From: Temnothorax longispinosus
Lineage: Eukaryota; Arthropoda; Insecta; Hymenoptera; Formicidae
Length of the DNA stretch: 64,000 nucleotides
Direction: 5' to 3'
Assembly (NCBI RefSeq): GCF_030848805.1
Contig: NC_092366.1
Location: forward strand, 8,614,899-8,678,898
Shown piece after piece: positions 23,801 to 34,832 of the stretch. The notes beneath the pieces are model-generated. The model did no database searches. It was not told the DNA's origin and was given only the letters and a program-made list of their open reading frames with translations. The position numbers were made by a program, and so were the translations under genes. The number at the start of each line of letters is the position of its first letter. Within the stretch, counting starts at the first letter, position 1.

Positions 23801-26735
23801 ATGAGCGGCCCAGGGGGTGGTGAAGGTCAGCAATCCTGAGATGATCAGAGTCGCCGCAAACAATTTCTGGGCGCTCCATCGCTGGGTGAGGATGCTGGCG
23901 GGTATTTGCGTGCAGGTGTAGCCCCAGAAGAAGGAGCTGAGGATTATGTGCTTCACCGATTCGTCCCAACGGAACTCCTTCGAAGGAGAGAAGAGAAGCG
24001 TGTCCCTTTTAGATCACAAGGGTAGGGAAGAGAATCGGCGTTATTGAAGCGTACCTCGAAATTGGGATTGGCACTGGCAGCGTTGGTCATCGCCTCCAAG
24101 GTTACCGACGTCGTCACGCGGATGGCGTAGCAGCAGAAGAAGCCCAGGCACATGAGCATCACCTGACTGTGTCTACATCCGAACCATGCTGTAAAGCGAG
24201 ATTATATTATATTTCTCAGGGTATATATATCAAAAGCTAATTAATAGTGATGTTACAGCAGTATTTATAATTTCCACTCAATATTATATTTTTTGGTCAA
24301 CAATATAAGTGTGTAATCAGTGTTTGCCTTAGATTATTTCAAAATCATCTATTTTTACAGAATATTTTACAGAAATAATCTTTTTTTTTTTCCCTTCCCA
24401 AAAATAGGTTTTTACACAACTTTATGCATATAACGTGCTGGAATCCAATTTAATTTATACGGCGGTAAAGAAATAGTAGAAAGAATGAAAATTTCATCTT
24501 ATAATTAGATAATTTATAGATAAGATGACATAATTTTTTATTTAACAATAAGATGAAGATAAATGTAGTTTGTATTTTTTTCATCAAGATAAGATAAAAA
24601 TTATTCCATTTCTTCATCTGGATAATCATCTAGATAATTTTATCCAGATACTGACAAACACTGAGTGTAATATAACATATGTTGCACGTAACAGTTATAT
24701 TGTTGAGCAGAAAATTATAATATTTATACAATGTTACTGTTAGTTGGTGTTTACTGAATAATTTATTTCAGTATATATATAAGAGAAGAAAATTATATAT
24801 ATAATATTGCTTGTTTAAATTCAATTGGATGCAATGTGGCTGCATTAAAAGGAAACAAGTGCCTTAATCTCTAAGTTCTCTATCGAAGATATAAAAGTTA
24901 CATATTTTTTCGATCTCCAATTGCAATCTATGCAGTTCTTTACTCTGTTAGTAGTACGTTCATTACGATGCCCTCGATGAAGTTTACATGAGCGTCACGT
25001 ATAAACGCGGAATCGAATACAAATTGTGTCATTGTCATCAAGACCGCGTTGCGTCAGTAAGACCGATCGCTCGGTGTTTGCGCTCGAAATCCAACAACAA
25101 TTATTCATTGCATCAGAGAAATCGCCGGTATGCGAGTGCGATCGATAAAAATCTTAGTAAACGTGCCTGATTTTTTCTTCATTCCTAAGAAGTAAACCGT
25201 TCGATCGAGGAATGCGTAGAATGCGGATTAATTCTAATCGATAATTACATAATACTGTTTTCACTTGCAAAATATTTTCCGCAAATCGTCTCGAGCCAGG
25301 GGTGGATCAGAAAGTAATTGACGAATCGATTGAGAAAGAGAGTATTAATTTTTATTTTGACTTACTGTCTTATCATTTTTTATTTAAGTGTCTTTTACAC
25401 CGATTTGTGAAATATATAAAAGATATTTTTGATTATTACAAAGACAGAAATCTGAAGCGACAATATAACGACATAAAATGCACATGCTTTAATTATCACG
25501 GAGCGAATAGTAAATATGTAACAAACGTTCATACTTCTTTACATATAATGAACAATAGATCGATATGACACGTGCACCACTCTTGATTCCAGGTTTATAT
25601 CACGTTTTAATTCGTGATCAATTGTCCTATAATCTCAACAATCTGATTTCTCATCTGTAATTTAACCAATCGAATCAAACTGTTTCTTTCTCACAATGAT
25701 TCCACCTAGCGTTATCGTTATCAAAAACGTGTAATCGAAGATATTATGTTCTTGTTTGCTACATATTGAGGATAATATCGCGATATAAATATTGTCCAGT
25801 ATGATAGGCACAACGAGAAAGAAGAAATATCTTTAGCTTTATACATTATTCGCACTAGCTTGCATGTGTTATAAGGTTTTGAAACATTGTACGTAGAAAA
25901 ATTCTGACTAAAAAGACCAATCAAAAATTGTGTAAGAGTTCAAAATTAATTTATATAGGATATATTTTACTAAACTCCATAATATAGCATAATTCACTAT
26001 ATAAACTGTCGCATTACTTGCGATCCTGATATTTTTGCTAAAAGATATTGATACAAAATTTATTAGGGAATTTATCATTAAAATTAATAATTGTGGGGCA
26101 TATCTCAGAAATAGTAATCCTTATTCTTTTATCGTATATGAAACGATCTTTAGAAAATCTTCTAGTAAATGAATTAATCTAGTATCGATAGTCTTTAATA
26201 ATTCCGAGTTCCACTGAGATCTTTTTTTAAATAAATTTATTCACAAAATATTTTTTGAAAATCTTCCTCTCTTTATGGTGAATTGTTTCTTTGTACAAGA
26301 ATTATACTAATTTGTACGAGCTATTTAAAATGTGTATATTATTTATATCAAATATCATTAAGCTCGTGAAAATGTCAACAAATTAATAGACGGCGATACG
26401 AGTCAAGCGCGATACGTGATTCGCAAGTAAAGAATTAATAGTTACAGAAGTAACGAATTAAAATGTATATAATATCATATACATATATTTCAGCTTAATA
26501 GACTGCGCGCCGATTATTTGTCGGATTATATACATTTTAATTCGTTACTTCTGTAACTATTAATTCTTTACGTGCGCATCACGTACCGCGCTTGACTCGT
26601 ATCGCCGTCTATTAATTTGTTGATTATTTATATTATTATTTACTCTGGATCACCTTTCGGTTTAACCGATGGAACCTTCATCCTTTTCGAGAGAGATACT
26701 ATGGAGACCCTCTTCCTCCGCAGAGACGACGCCAT
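20873..26735 (-). CDS. SLC17-type anion/phosphate cotransporter (MFS), seven exons
   Basis: Exons on minus are 26735-26654, 24188-24055, 23977-23677, 22890-22652, 22424-22275, 21572-21195 and 21082-20873 (1494 nt, 497 aa), all phase-consistent. SLC17 members (sialin, VGLUT, insect 'putative inorganic phosphate cotransporter') move organic anions or phosphate across plasma or vesicle membranes with Na+ or H+. Family landmarks in order are LGFFCCYAIRVTTSVTLEAM (TM1), SSFFWGYTCTQIP, GRAICGLIQGAVLPCLHTL, LSRWSPPEERGRL, SGGWIGNVVCLL, WGFWMLLTEIPSYM, GHNINHMDLSPNFAGPLMGF (the conserved TM10-11 'D.aP.yag...G' region) and WRSVFFLSAGIY. Length and about twelve membrane spans fit a complete protein. 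The substrate cannot be read from sequence. The exon 3 acceptor (GAAG or GGAG) and the exon 6 donor (GTTCGT) are non-consensus but phase-required. Confidence 0.92.
21733..21880. mobile_element. Hairpin MITE in an SLC17 intron
   Basis: ATTAACTTTAATCT...TTAACTTACTTTTTATCTT at 21755-21803 is mirrored by AAGATAAAAAGTAAGTTAA...AGATTAAAGTTAAT up to about 21855, and the pairing continues outward with mismatches. The loop is about 15 bp. Confidence 0.7.
24189..26653 (-). other. Large first intron of the SLC17 gene
   Basis: A 2.47-kb AT-rich intron between the short N-terminal exon and TM1. Apart from the MITE at 26375-26623 it holds only low-complexity stretches (for example AAGATGA/TAGATAA repeats at 24480-24650). 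Confidence 0.7.
26375..26623. mobile_element. MITE with about 85-bp inverted ends
   Basis: The segment TCAACAAATTAATAGACGGC onward is repeated as its complement at the other end. The arms include CGATACGAGTCAAGCGCG and GTTACAGAAGTAACGAATTA. It is 249 bp long and lies 30 bp from the first SLC17 coding exon. Confidence 0.85.
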
Positions 26736-27760
26736 TATGGTGAACTTCTAACGAAGCTGACACTGAAGCAAATTGCAGAACCGACTACGACACATCGATC
26801 GCAACCACGTAGCTTTATACTATCACCGAAATTCTCCCACCACTTTTTACGCTGAAACGTGTGCTTAAACGATGGCACGTTTTGCTGTCGTATTAATAAT
26901 CAGGCAATACTTCTTCAGTATCGGAAATCACTGTACAGCAAAATGTAATCTTACTTTTAATTATACTACACCTGCTCAATATCCTTTTCAGTCTGTTTTT
27001 CTACCATTAATCTAGCGCGAATGGAATTTATAACATTATTAATTATTGGACTATTATCGCCCTATTATTGCGACGTAATTGAATGGAATCGATTTGCTTC
27101 AAATTGCAAATTCATATATTTTAATGGTTACAACAAATGAAAAGAAATATAAAATAAAGAGATATTTCTTAAAAAGAGGAGAAATATTTTCTCTGTTCAG
27201 AGAAAGATTGTTTACTACATACAATCTATTCTATTGTGAATATATATATATTCTTCTTATAAATACATAATTTAAGAGAGATGAGAAATGTGCGGTTTGA
27301 AGTGAATCACTGCCTGTTACACAAACGCGGATATATTAATTTAATATTGATTATATTAATAATATATATATCGATATGTTTTGTAAATGGAAACAAATTT
27401 TAACTGCTGCCAAGATGCGTGCAATATGAATTATATAATGACTGATTTGATTGATTTGAAATAAATGTGCTTTACTGATAGAATGCATACTCGATAAAAG
27501 ATAAAGAGAGGAAATTCAATACTTAACAAAATCTGCAACTGCACGTTCTAATTTTTCTCTTACTTATTGAGATTTCACTATTGAGATTTTATGAGTACGA
27601 ATCGATCGTAATCGATAAAAAATCGCGATATTTTTTTGCGTTCTATAAAGATAACATTAACGATACAAGAGCACTACGTCGCTGTTTACATTCCATCAGA
27701 TAGAGATTCGCCTTCGAGTATTCGCAGCTTTGGCAAAAACGTGTATTTATCTATCGATCA
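26736..27760. promoter_or_regulatory. 5' flank of the SLC17 gene
   Basis: No gene is visible. The region next to the start codon is moderately GC-balanced (26700-26900) and could be promoter and 5' UTR; the rest is AT-rich. Confidence 0.3.
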
Positions 27761-28333
27761 GTAGAGGAGACTGGGGCAAACTCGACACCGGGGCAAACTT
27801 GACACTATAGGCTTTTTGCCAATTTAAATTTATCGTAGAAACTTGCCTTTCTTACTGCAAATGCGTCTTCCCAAGTAGCAAAATGACGTCATAATGACGT
27901 TAAATTTTGGTCACAAAATAATCAATCAGACGTTCTAAATAGGTCTCGTGAGACCCGAAAATGATGTCGATATGTCACATCCACACGACGTCATTTTCTG
28001 ACGTCTTATTGACGGCAAAAATAGGTCCAATGTACGACATACCGGTTTCTAGAAATGTTATTTTTATGAAATTAAAATGTTAAAATGTCCACTTGATAAA
28101 CGTTTATAAAAAAACGTTCTTTTTCTTTATCTAGGAAAAAAACGCTTTTTTAATTGTTTCTTTACATATCATGTGCGTATAGCCGCTTTCTCTCAAGGCG
28201 GTCACTCATCCTAATACAGTATACCGCGCGCGCCCGTGTTTGCTTGACTTCGATGATCCAGTGGACAGTGACGATCTTCTGACCCTGATGCTTCCTTATC
28301 AACTGTACTTGTCTATAACAGGTACATCTTTAA

Positions 28334-28681
28334 CCCGTAGAGGCCACACTGGGTCCAGTGAACCCCAGGCTATTTTTTTCTTAAAAGTATACTATTTTGA
28401 GAGTAAAACGCAGGAAGTTTTTTGTTTTATCTAAAAAAATTTTGATGAATATTTTTGTGAAAAAAATCAAATTTCTCGAAAAAATTTTTTTTCTTGCGTT
28501 TTTTCAACATAAAAAAATTAAAAAAAGGAGAAAAAAATTATTGGATTGTAAAAAGGAAGTCTTAAACTAAATTCCAGTTCAAGGTTTGAGTCGATACATC
28601 AAAAAGAACGCAAATGGCAACTGTTGTGGGGTCCATTGGACCTAGTGTGACCACTACGTTATTTTTAGTGGCCTCTACGGG
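28334..28681. mobile_element. piggyBac-like MITE, copy A
   Basis: The element begins CCCGTAGAGGCCACACTGGG and ends GTGGCCTCTACGGG between TTAA duplications at 28330 and 28682. The CCC...GGG termini plus TTAA are the piggyBac signature. It is a relative of the copy at 49184. Confidence 0.9.
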
Positions 28682-28919
28682 TTAAAGTGTTCAAAAATCT
28701 TGTAATGATATCTTTTTGATAGCTATAACACCTGCATGAAATAGTTATCATAAAACTTATAATCACACGCAACTACATCTACTTGTACTATAAATTTACC
28801 ACTTCAATCATAAAGTTGCGAAACAAACATATTGTAGTTAATTTTGTGGTTTTTATATTATTATTACTTTATTATACAATATTAAGAAGTAAAAATAGTT
28901 ATATTACAAAAAGACCTTA

Positions 28920-29085
28920 GGGTCGATTCAGACACAGCCGTGACGTATCCGTACCGTGCACGAAACAGAACATCAGACAAGGATACCTATTGTCTCCATC
29001 CTTGTCTAATGTTGTCTCCATCCTTGTCTGATGTTTCTGTTTCGTGCACGGCACGGATACGGCACGGCTGTGTCTGAATCGACCC
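28920..29085. mobile_element. Harbinger-like MITE with TTA duplication
   Basis: GGGTCGATTCAGACACAGCC at 28920 is mirrored at the end, and TTA lies on both sides. The arms also pair through CGTGCACGAAACAGAAACAT. An internal direct repeat of CCTTGTCTGATGTT-type text sits in the loop. Confidence 0.88.
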
Positions 29086-30057
29086 TTATTTAGACGACTT
29101 TAAGACGTTTTTAAAATGACGTCTTTAGATGGTCTAAGAAATGACGTCTTATAAACGTCTATTATTAGTCGCCGACGTCATAGACCAAAAATGACTAAAA
29201 ATAGACGTCGTTATGTCGTCTTCTGACGTCTTCTGACGTCATTTTGCTACTTGGGTTTATATGCCAGTATTATCAATGGAATTTGGTGATATTTTGAGTT
29301 ATGGTATAATTTTAGCGTGACATGAGCGTTTTTGATGGTAAAAAGTAAATTTTCTGATCTCTCGAAAATTTCTACTCTTTCATCGAGCTTTACTCTTGCG
29401 AACCTATATGTAAGTGATTTTGATGGGAAATTTGATGCTCTATACGAATCCGATAGTAGTTTTTGCATATTTTAAAATTTTTCATGTTTTTGGAGTGACA
29501 AAAGTGAAAAACGAGGTTCGGGGCAAAGTCGATACCATACCGTTCCATCGGCTCCCAATAATAAACGATGCTTAATTGTCATGCAGCCATATGGCTCATG
29601 ACAAATGTGTGTGCACGCCCGATCGCGAATTTACTTGCATAAATTGTTTTTCAGACATAAGTTTAGATGAAAATAATTGAAAGTTCAACAAGTTTTGTTC
29701 TTATTATTTCCAATGATTGTTTTACTTAATTCCGAATTTTTGTACTTTTCAAAGACACGATAAACAATATTGTATTTTTAGTTTCAGACAATAAAAAATA
29801 AGTTCCAGATCAATTGTGTCGATTAGATAAAGTGTCGAGTTTGCCCCAGCATTTTTTAATTTGAAAATTTGTCTTCGCATTACTTTTTCTTTCCTGGGGG
29901 CAAAACTAAGCGACATACAGCAAAACTTACTTAAGCAATTTTGTACCTGAAAGAACACTCTTTAAATGTGTACCATTGAATTTGCTTGAAAATTTTAATT
30001 AATTGTTGAAAATTGCCTATAAAAAAATCATGTCGAGTTTGCCCCGGTCTCCTTTAC

Positions 30058-31170
30058 ATGTAAAAAAGAAACGAATTTAATTGCCGAAAGATATGGACAG
30101 GATGAGAATTTTGTAGCATTTTAATAATTAGAACAAAGATAAACATTAATTAATAATTCAATTTTTCTTTATTTTTATATTATAATATTTAACATATATG
30201 TCTCTTACTTTGATTATTTATTTTTAATATTAATATTAAGTACAAACTACTTTTACAAGTAAGGTAACCGTGGGGAATGTACCAGTGTGAGAAATATGCT
30301 ACTCGTTATATTTAACAAAGCTACGTCTAAAAGCATTCTTGTAAATATCATGAAATTGTTCATAGTTCTATATCTGACGTTTTGCATAAGTTATTTTGTT
30401 CATTTCAGTATTTTAATTTTTATAAAATAAGTACATTTGACAACATGCTTTTTAGAACTTTCTTAATGCTTTGTGTATGTACATTATTCTTTAAACGTTA
30501 CACTATTTTTAACCCGATTAGCTTGTTGTTCTATTACACGGAAAAAACAGAGTGATTAGCTCACACATAAATCTGATTGTGCCAACCAGATTTAATAGTA
30601 AAATATGGAACAACCAGTTATGTTGCAATTATTTGCTGCAATCACAGTAGAGCAATTGTTGAGTACCTGGTAAGAAGTTAGCTCCCCATTTTTAGATTTA
30701 ACTTATTTTGAGAGTTGTATTGAATTGTGTTAGGTTTGTGCTAGAATTTTAAAACAATAATATAAAAAATATGTTAAAAATTGAAAACAAATTTTTTAGG
30801 TCAGCCCCCCACTTTACGTTTTCTTCAATTTTTTCAGTTGTGCTGAGTTGTACTAGATTGTGCTAATATTGTGCCGTATCTAATGCGATATCGATAACTT
30901 CAATGACAATTAAGAAAATAATTAAAAACAAAATTATACCACCCCCTACTTTTGTCGAAACAAACCTAATTTTTTTGATAGGTAGGTTATATAATTTGTG
31001 TTACGTTGTGCCGTTGGAAAAAATCGATATCTCTTTTCATTTAGTATAGATAAAAAATATTAAACATAAAATACAAAATAAAAAATAACTATTTTTAAAA
31101 CGCATTTATCGAAATTCCAAGTGGAATGCAAGTGGTGCTGAGTTAATGTGCTAGTCAAGCACACAATTAT
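30058..31170. other. AT-rich intergenic DNA
   Basis: No ORF of interest. Short GC-poor patches with CCCCACTTT (30808) and CCCCCTACTTT (30950) recur, possibly a degraded repeat. Confidence 0.45.
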
Positions 31171-31177
31171 TTTAGTA

Positions 31178-31407
31178 TTATTTTAAGATCAAATTTGACC
31201 AGCAACTAATTATTTTAATGTACTTTGCTCTTGTCGTGACCACACTCTTTAAAGATTTTCTTAAGTTAAACGAGCGCCAAATTCCGGATTTGCATATTTT
31301 AAAAGCACATAGTTTCAGTGTTATTTTAAGACCAAATTCGACCCAGCAACTAATTGCTTTAATGTACTTTACTCTTGTCGTGATCACATATTCTTTAAGG
31401 ATTTTCA
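31178..31407. repeat. 142-bp tandem duplication
   Basis: The block from ATTTTAAGATCAAATTTGAC (31180) to the CTCTTTAAAGATTTTC segment is repeated from 31322. The first unit continues into TTAAGTTAAACGAGCGCCAA (about 31259). The second is interrupted at that point by the MITE at 31408, and its continuation resumes at 32253. Confidence 0.85.
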
Positions 31408-32252
31408 GGTATTCTTTTCACGGAGGAGCGTATTTTGTAGGCGCTTAAGCAGGGCCTCAGCAAACTCTTGTATATTGCATTAAACTTATATAAAATCAAG
31501 TTATAATTGATTATTATGTTTAATTATAAGAAAAAAGTGAAAATATTATGTGTATTTAGAAATTTTTCATTTTTCGGTGAATTTTACTGCCAGAACAATA
31601 TGGTAACCATGCGCTTTTCAGGGCGCCGATTGTAAAATGTGAAGTTGATAACAAAAGTGTCAATGTGTCAATTTCATTAATCAAAGAATATTGTGACATT
31701 TTCTTTTTATCAAAGAGAGATTTTCTAATAATAATGAGTGATAAGAAACATAAAGTGAGGAGTAATGTGGGCAAAAATAAGAGACAATTTGTGAAAATAA
31801 AAGTTGATAATAAACCGTACGTGATGAACTGAAGTGTGACATGAGCGCACAGCTTGCAGCGTTGCCAAATAATTCTTTGAAAGCCGCCATTAAAAATATT
31901 CATCTATAAACCACATTTTAAGTCAACTTTTAACATAAATATTTTGTTTAAATATTCGGTGACTCTGTATTTTTATCGGCACTATCGAAAGTATAGAGTT
32001 TAGCGAATATGTAGCGCAGTTAATATTTAATATCTTAAGATATTTGATAAACAAATTATTACATTGAAATGTGGAAAATAGACCTTTTCGATAACGTCAC
32101 ATATAAAATATCGAATTTTCAAAGTCATAATTCTTCTTTATAAGTTCGGTAATGTGGTTTAATTTTTTTCTGGCGTAAAGATATGCATTTTAACTTTCTC
32201 GTACCAAAAAATCAGTTAATTCTTAAGACTTTGGTGTCGTGAAAGGAATACC
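31408..32252. mobile_element. TTAA-flanked MITE, copy 1
   Basis: The ends are GGTATTCTTTTCACGG at the left and GTGAAAGGAATACC at the right, followed by TTAA at 32253. It is the inverted homologue of 55017-55870 over nearly its whole length. A left-end TTAA was lost to a small deletion. Short ORFs inside (31556-31903 minus) have no domain. Confidence 0.85.
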
Positions 32253-33332
32253 TTAAGTTAAACAACGAGCGCCAAATTCCGGATTGGATATTTTAAAAAC
32301 ACAAAATTATGGTAATATCGATTTTTTGTTTACGGTACCTACTCTATATTTGTTTTTCAGGAGTGGGGATGCTAGCTTAACGTGAAGCCAGCACATCCAC
32401 TTTTGCTTTTATTTCCTGCGAATTGGTAGGAGCACAAAATTAATAAAGCAATGAATTCGCACAAAATTAGCACTTAATAGTAGGGAGGTAACATCTACTT
32501 CTACACTCAGGGATCTTTTTTGCGGTTAGCGGGGTCGGGGGGGGCTTCGCTGCCGCGGGGGGAGCGCCGTAAGCGGTGGGCGAGGGGGTCGAGGGACGGT
32601 GTAAAGGGTCACCGGAGGGGGGGCTATGCGGGGGGAAGAGAAAACTGGACGAGAGGGGGAGCGCAACGCGAGGGGAACATTTGACGTAAGGTTGGGTGTG
32701 GCAGGGCCGCCAACGGGGGTTCGGCGCGGGGCAGGGCCGCCAACGGGGGCTCGTTGCGGGGATTTGGGCATTTTCCGAGGGGGCGCTCGGAGCGGCGCTC
32801 GCGCCGTTACCGATCGTTTTGGAGAATCGCGGGCCAATATTTTTTGTTTGTTTTTTTTCTTCGTCGTCGGTCGCGCGCGCGTTCGGGCGCGTCCGAACTC
32901 GTTCGAACTCGTTCGAGGTCGCTCGTCTGGACGTTTCGGGGGTGGGGGGGGGGGGAGAACGACGCGTTCTAGATGGTTCGTTTCGCGGGGGGTCTCGCGC
33001 GCCCGTCTTCGTCGTCGTCGTTTTTTTTTTAACTCTCGGTCCGAAGGTCGTTTCGATCCGCGTCGCGACGGGCAGGATGTGGTTTTCCCGCCCATCCCGA
33101 CTCATCGGGATCGATGGAGATGCCTCGTCTCATCGTTCGATCGATACGTGATAATTTTTTTAACGCGCGTTCGAACTCGTTCGCGGTCGCTCTCGTCGTT
33201 TCCTCCTTTTGTTTTGTTTTGCGGTTTTCCTCCTTTTGTTTTGCGGTTTTTCCGCCCATCCCGACGCGACGTATCGAGATCGAGTGAGATGACTCGTCTC
33301 TTCGTTCGTTCGATCGATTCGTACGATTCGCG

Positions 33333-33379
33333 ATAATTTTTATTCAACGCGCGTTCGAATCGCGCGTTGAATAAAAATT
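33333..33379. repeat. Perfect 20-bp-stem palindrome in the left arm
   Basis: AATTTTTATTCAACGCGCG, a 7-base loop, and the exact complement. The same palindrome is at about 43763-43809 in the right arm. It lies in the non-coding leader between two copies of an AACGCGCGTTCGAA-containing repeat. Confidence 0.85.
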
Positions 33380-33566
33380 AACTCGTTCGCGGTCGCTCTC
33401 GTCGTTTCCTTCTTTTGTTTTTCTTTTATTCTTCGTCGGAGGATGCCGCGAGCGGTTGTCGTCATTCTGGGTTTTTTCGGAGGATGCGGCGAGCGGTTGT
33501 CGTCATTCCGGGAAAGAGCGCGTCCAGCAGGGGGTACGTCTTCCGTTGAGACGACGAACGGGGGGG

Positions 33567-33573
33567 TATAAAT
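33567..33573 (+). promoter_or_regulatory. TATA box ahead of the 107-aa ORF (left arm)
   Basis: TATAAAT preceded by a run of G lies 89 bp before the ATG at 33662. The same site occurs in the right arm at 43572-43578 on minus. It is the clearest core-promoter motif in the element. Confidence 0.5.
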
Positions 33574-33661
33574 TGAACAGGCGCGCGAACGGCGCGGCAA
33601 ACGGTTTTTTTCTACGAGGATTCTAGAGTCGAGAGTTAATATATTTGTAAAAAAATACGGT

Positions 33662-33985
33662 ATGGGAACGGACGGACGCTATTGCTCGTCGATGGTGCGT
33701 TTGCTTCGCGGCAGAGAACTCGGATTTCGAAACGTACTCGCTGGCACTGACACGTGGTGTCCCAAGCATTCTAGATCGCATATCAGTAGAAACGAACGCA
33801 GGTGGTGGTGTCCCAAGCATTTCAAATTGCATATCGGTAGAACCGTACACAGGTGGGGGGCTTTGGACTCATACGTTAAAACATGTTGGTGTATGGTTCG
33901 CGGCAGCGTCCGTAACGTTTACGACGAAGGATCGACGCACGAGTTCTGTTTACAGTGTGGAGGGAATTGTAAAATAGGTTTGTAG
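33662..33985 (+). CDS. 107-aa Cys/His/Trp-rich ORF, left-arm copy
   Basis: Not recognised as a known family. Residues about 31-64 are two tandem copies of a 17-residue unit of the form WCPKHxxxHIxRxxxRW, produced by a 51-bp direct repeat. The C-terminus has more cysteines (TCWCMV and CLQCGGNCKIG). The spaced Cys and His suggest metal binding, which is inference. A TATA box lies upstream. The right-arm copy encodes an identical protein, whereas the polymerase reading frames in the same arms have decayed. Confidence 0.5.
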   Translation: MGTDGRYCSSMVRLLRGRELGFRNVLAGTDTWCPKHSRSHISRNERRWWCPKHFKLHIGRTVHRWGALDSYVKTCWCMVRGSVRNVYDEGSTHEFCLQCGGNCKIGL

Positions 33986-34095
33986 ATACATATGATTACG
34001 CCGAAACATTAATGTGGTGGATTGAAGATGGAGATTTTTTATTTTGATATAGACGTCAGCGGTGCGAATGTAGCGTCGGCGATACGTACTCGCGA

Positions 34096-34832
34096 ATGAA
34101 CGATCGCCGTTATCCGTCGTCCGAGAAATCGGACGACGAATGGCACTATCGCGAACCCATGCCTAAGTTTTCGTCCGATTTGGACGACGAATCGGCGAGA
34201 ATCGAAGCACCGTTGTCGTCGAGCGTGCGCGCGTCGGTGGCAAAAGAGGACGCGCGATGGAATCTGGCTACCCATCATCTGCGACGGGAAATCGGAGCGC
34301 GAACCGATCGCGAGCGAGAGACGACGGTGGCGAACTCCGTCAGGGCGAGCGATTATACGCGTCGCCTGCCGCTCGAGTATTATCTCTATTACGAGACGGT
34401 GTACGGAGGAGAGAGCAGGATACGTCGGATTCAAACCGCCCGGTCTCGTCGTCTTTTCGACCGAGTGAAATTCAACGTTCCCGAGGAACCTTTCTGGACG
34501 CGATGCGGAAGGAGTGCGACGAGTTGCTCGCCGCGGACGTCCGCAACGCGGACGGGTACCGCGCGTGGAGACGGCGATGCGACGAGTGTCTCCGACTCCT
34601 GCGGGAGCAGTGTCGAGTCAAACGCTCCGGGAAGCGAGGAAACACGGGAGCCGTGACCGCTCTCGTGGCTCTGATAGCGCGATTGGAAGGTTCGAGGGAG
34701 GATCTGCGTCGACGATTCGAACGCGCCGTAGGTGCCGCGCCGGCTTGGACGGAGGGGAAGGCGGTAGCGGCGGCAGCGGCAGAGGTTTCTCGTGAATCGA
34801 GATCGACGCGGCGTTCCAACGTCGCGTGCTGA
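34096..34832 (+). pseudogene. Uncharacterised Polinton ORF upstream of polymerase, left arm
   Basis: A frame from ATG 34096 encodes an acidic, Arg-rich start (YPSSEKSDDEW), then RLPLEYYLYYETVYGG. Near 34485 the better coding continuation moves to another frame that runs to 34832, with helical sequence (ECDELLAADVRNADGYRAW, ALVALIARLEG). The right arm differs by 3 nt at the same point and shows the same change of frame, so this is an old lesion or an unrecognised splice. It may be a separate protein or the 5' part of the polymerase gene. I do not recognise its family. Confidence 0.4.

Larger units (their letters stand above)
27870..29255. mobile_element. Second-level transposon rich in GACGTC motifs
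   Basis: CCCAAGTAGCAAAATGACGT at 27870 and its complement ending at 29255 are exact inverted termini. Both ends carry many TGACGTC or GACGTY motifs (about 18 in the outer 250 bp of each side). The interior is non-coding and has two further insertions. Confidence 0.85.
27761..30057. mobile_element. Outer transposon of a nested stack (GGGGCAAACTCGACA ends)
   Basis: GTAGAGGAGACTGGGGCAAA at 27761 is mirrored at the right end by a segment ending TTTGCCCCGGTCTCCTTTAC (30057). The related string GGGGCAAACTYGAYAC also recurs at 27791, 29520 and, inverted, at 29836, so subterminal repeats are present. A TA at each end is compatible with mariner-type targeting. No transposase was recognised in its own DNA. 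Confidence 0.7.

Noticed and set aside
31556..31903. 115-codon ORF shared by the two TTAA MITE copies
   Set aside because: The frame is broken in the second copy and has no domain; shared ancestry of the MITE explains the similarity.
32626..33336. Long Arg-rich ORFs in the GC-rich Polinton leader (both strands, both arms)
   Set aside because: Several overlapping frames on both strands are open at once because of CG-rich simple sequence. None has a domain or consistent codon pattern.
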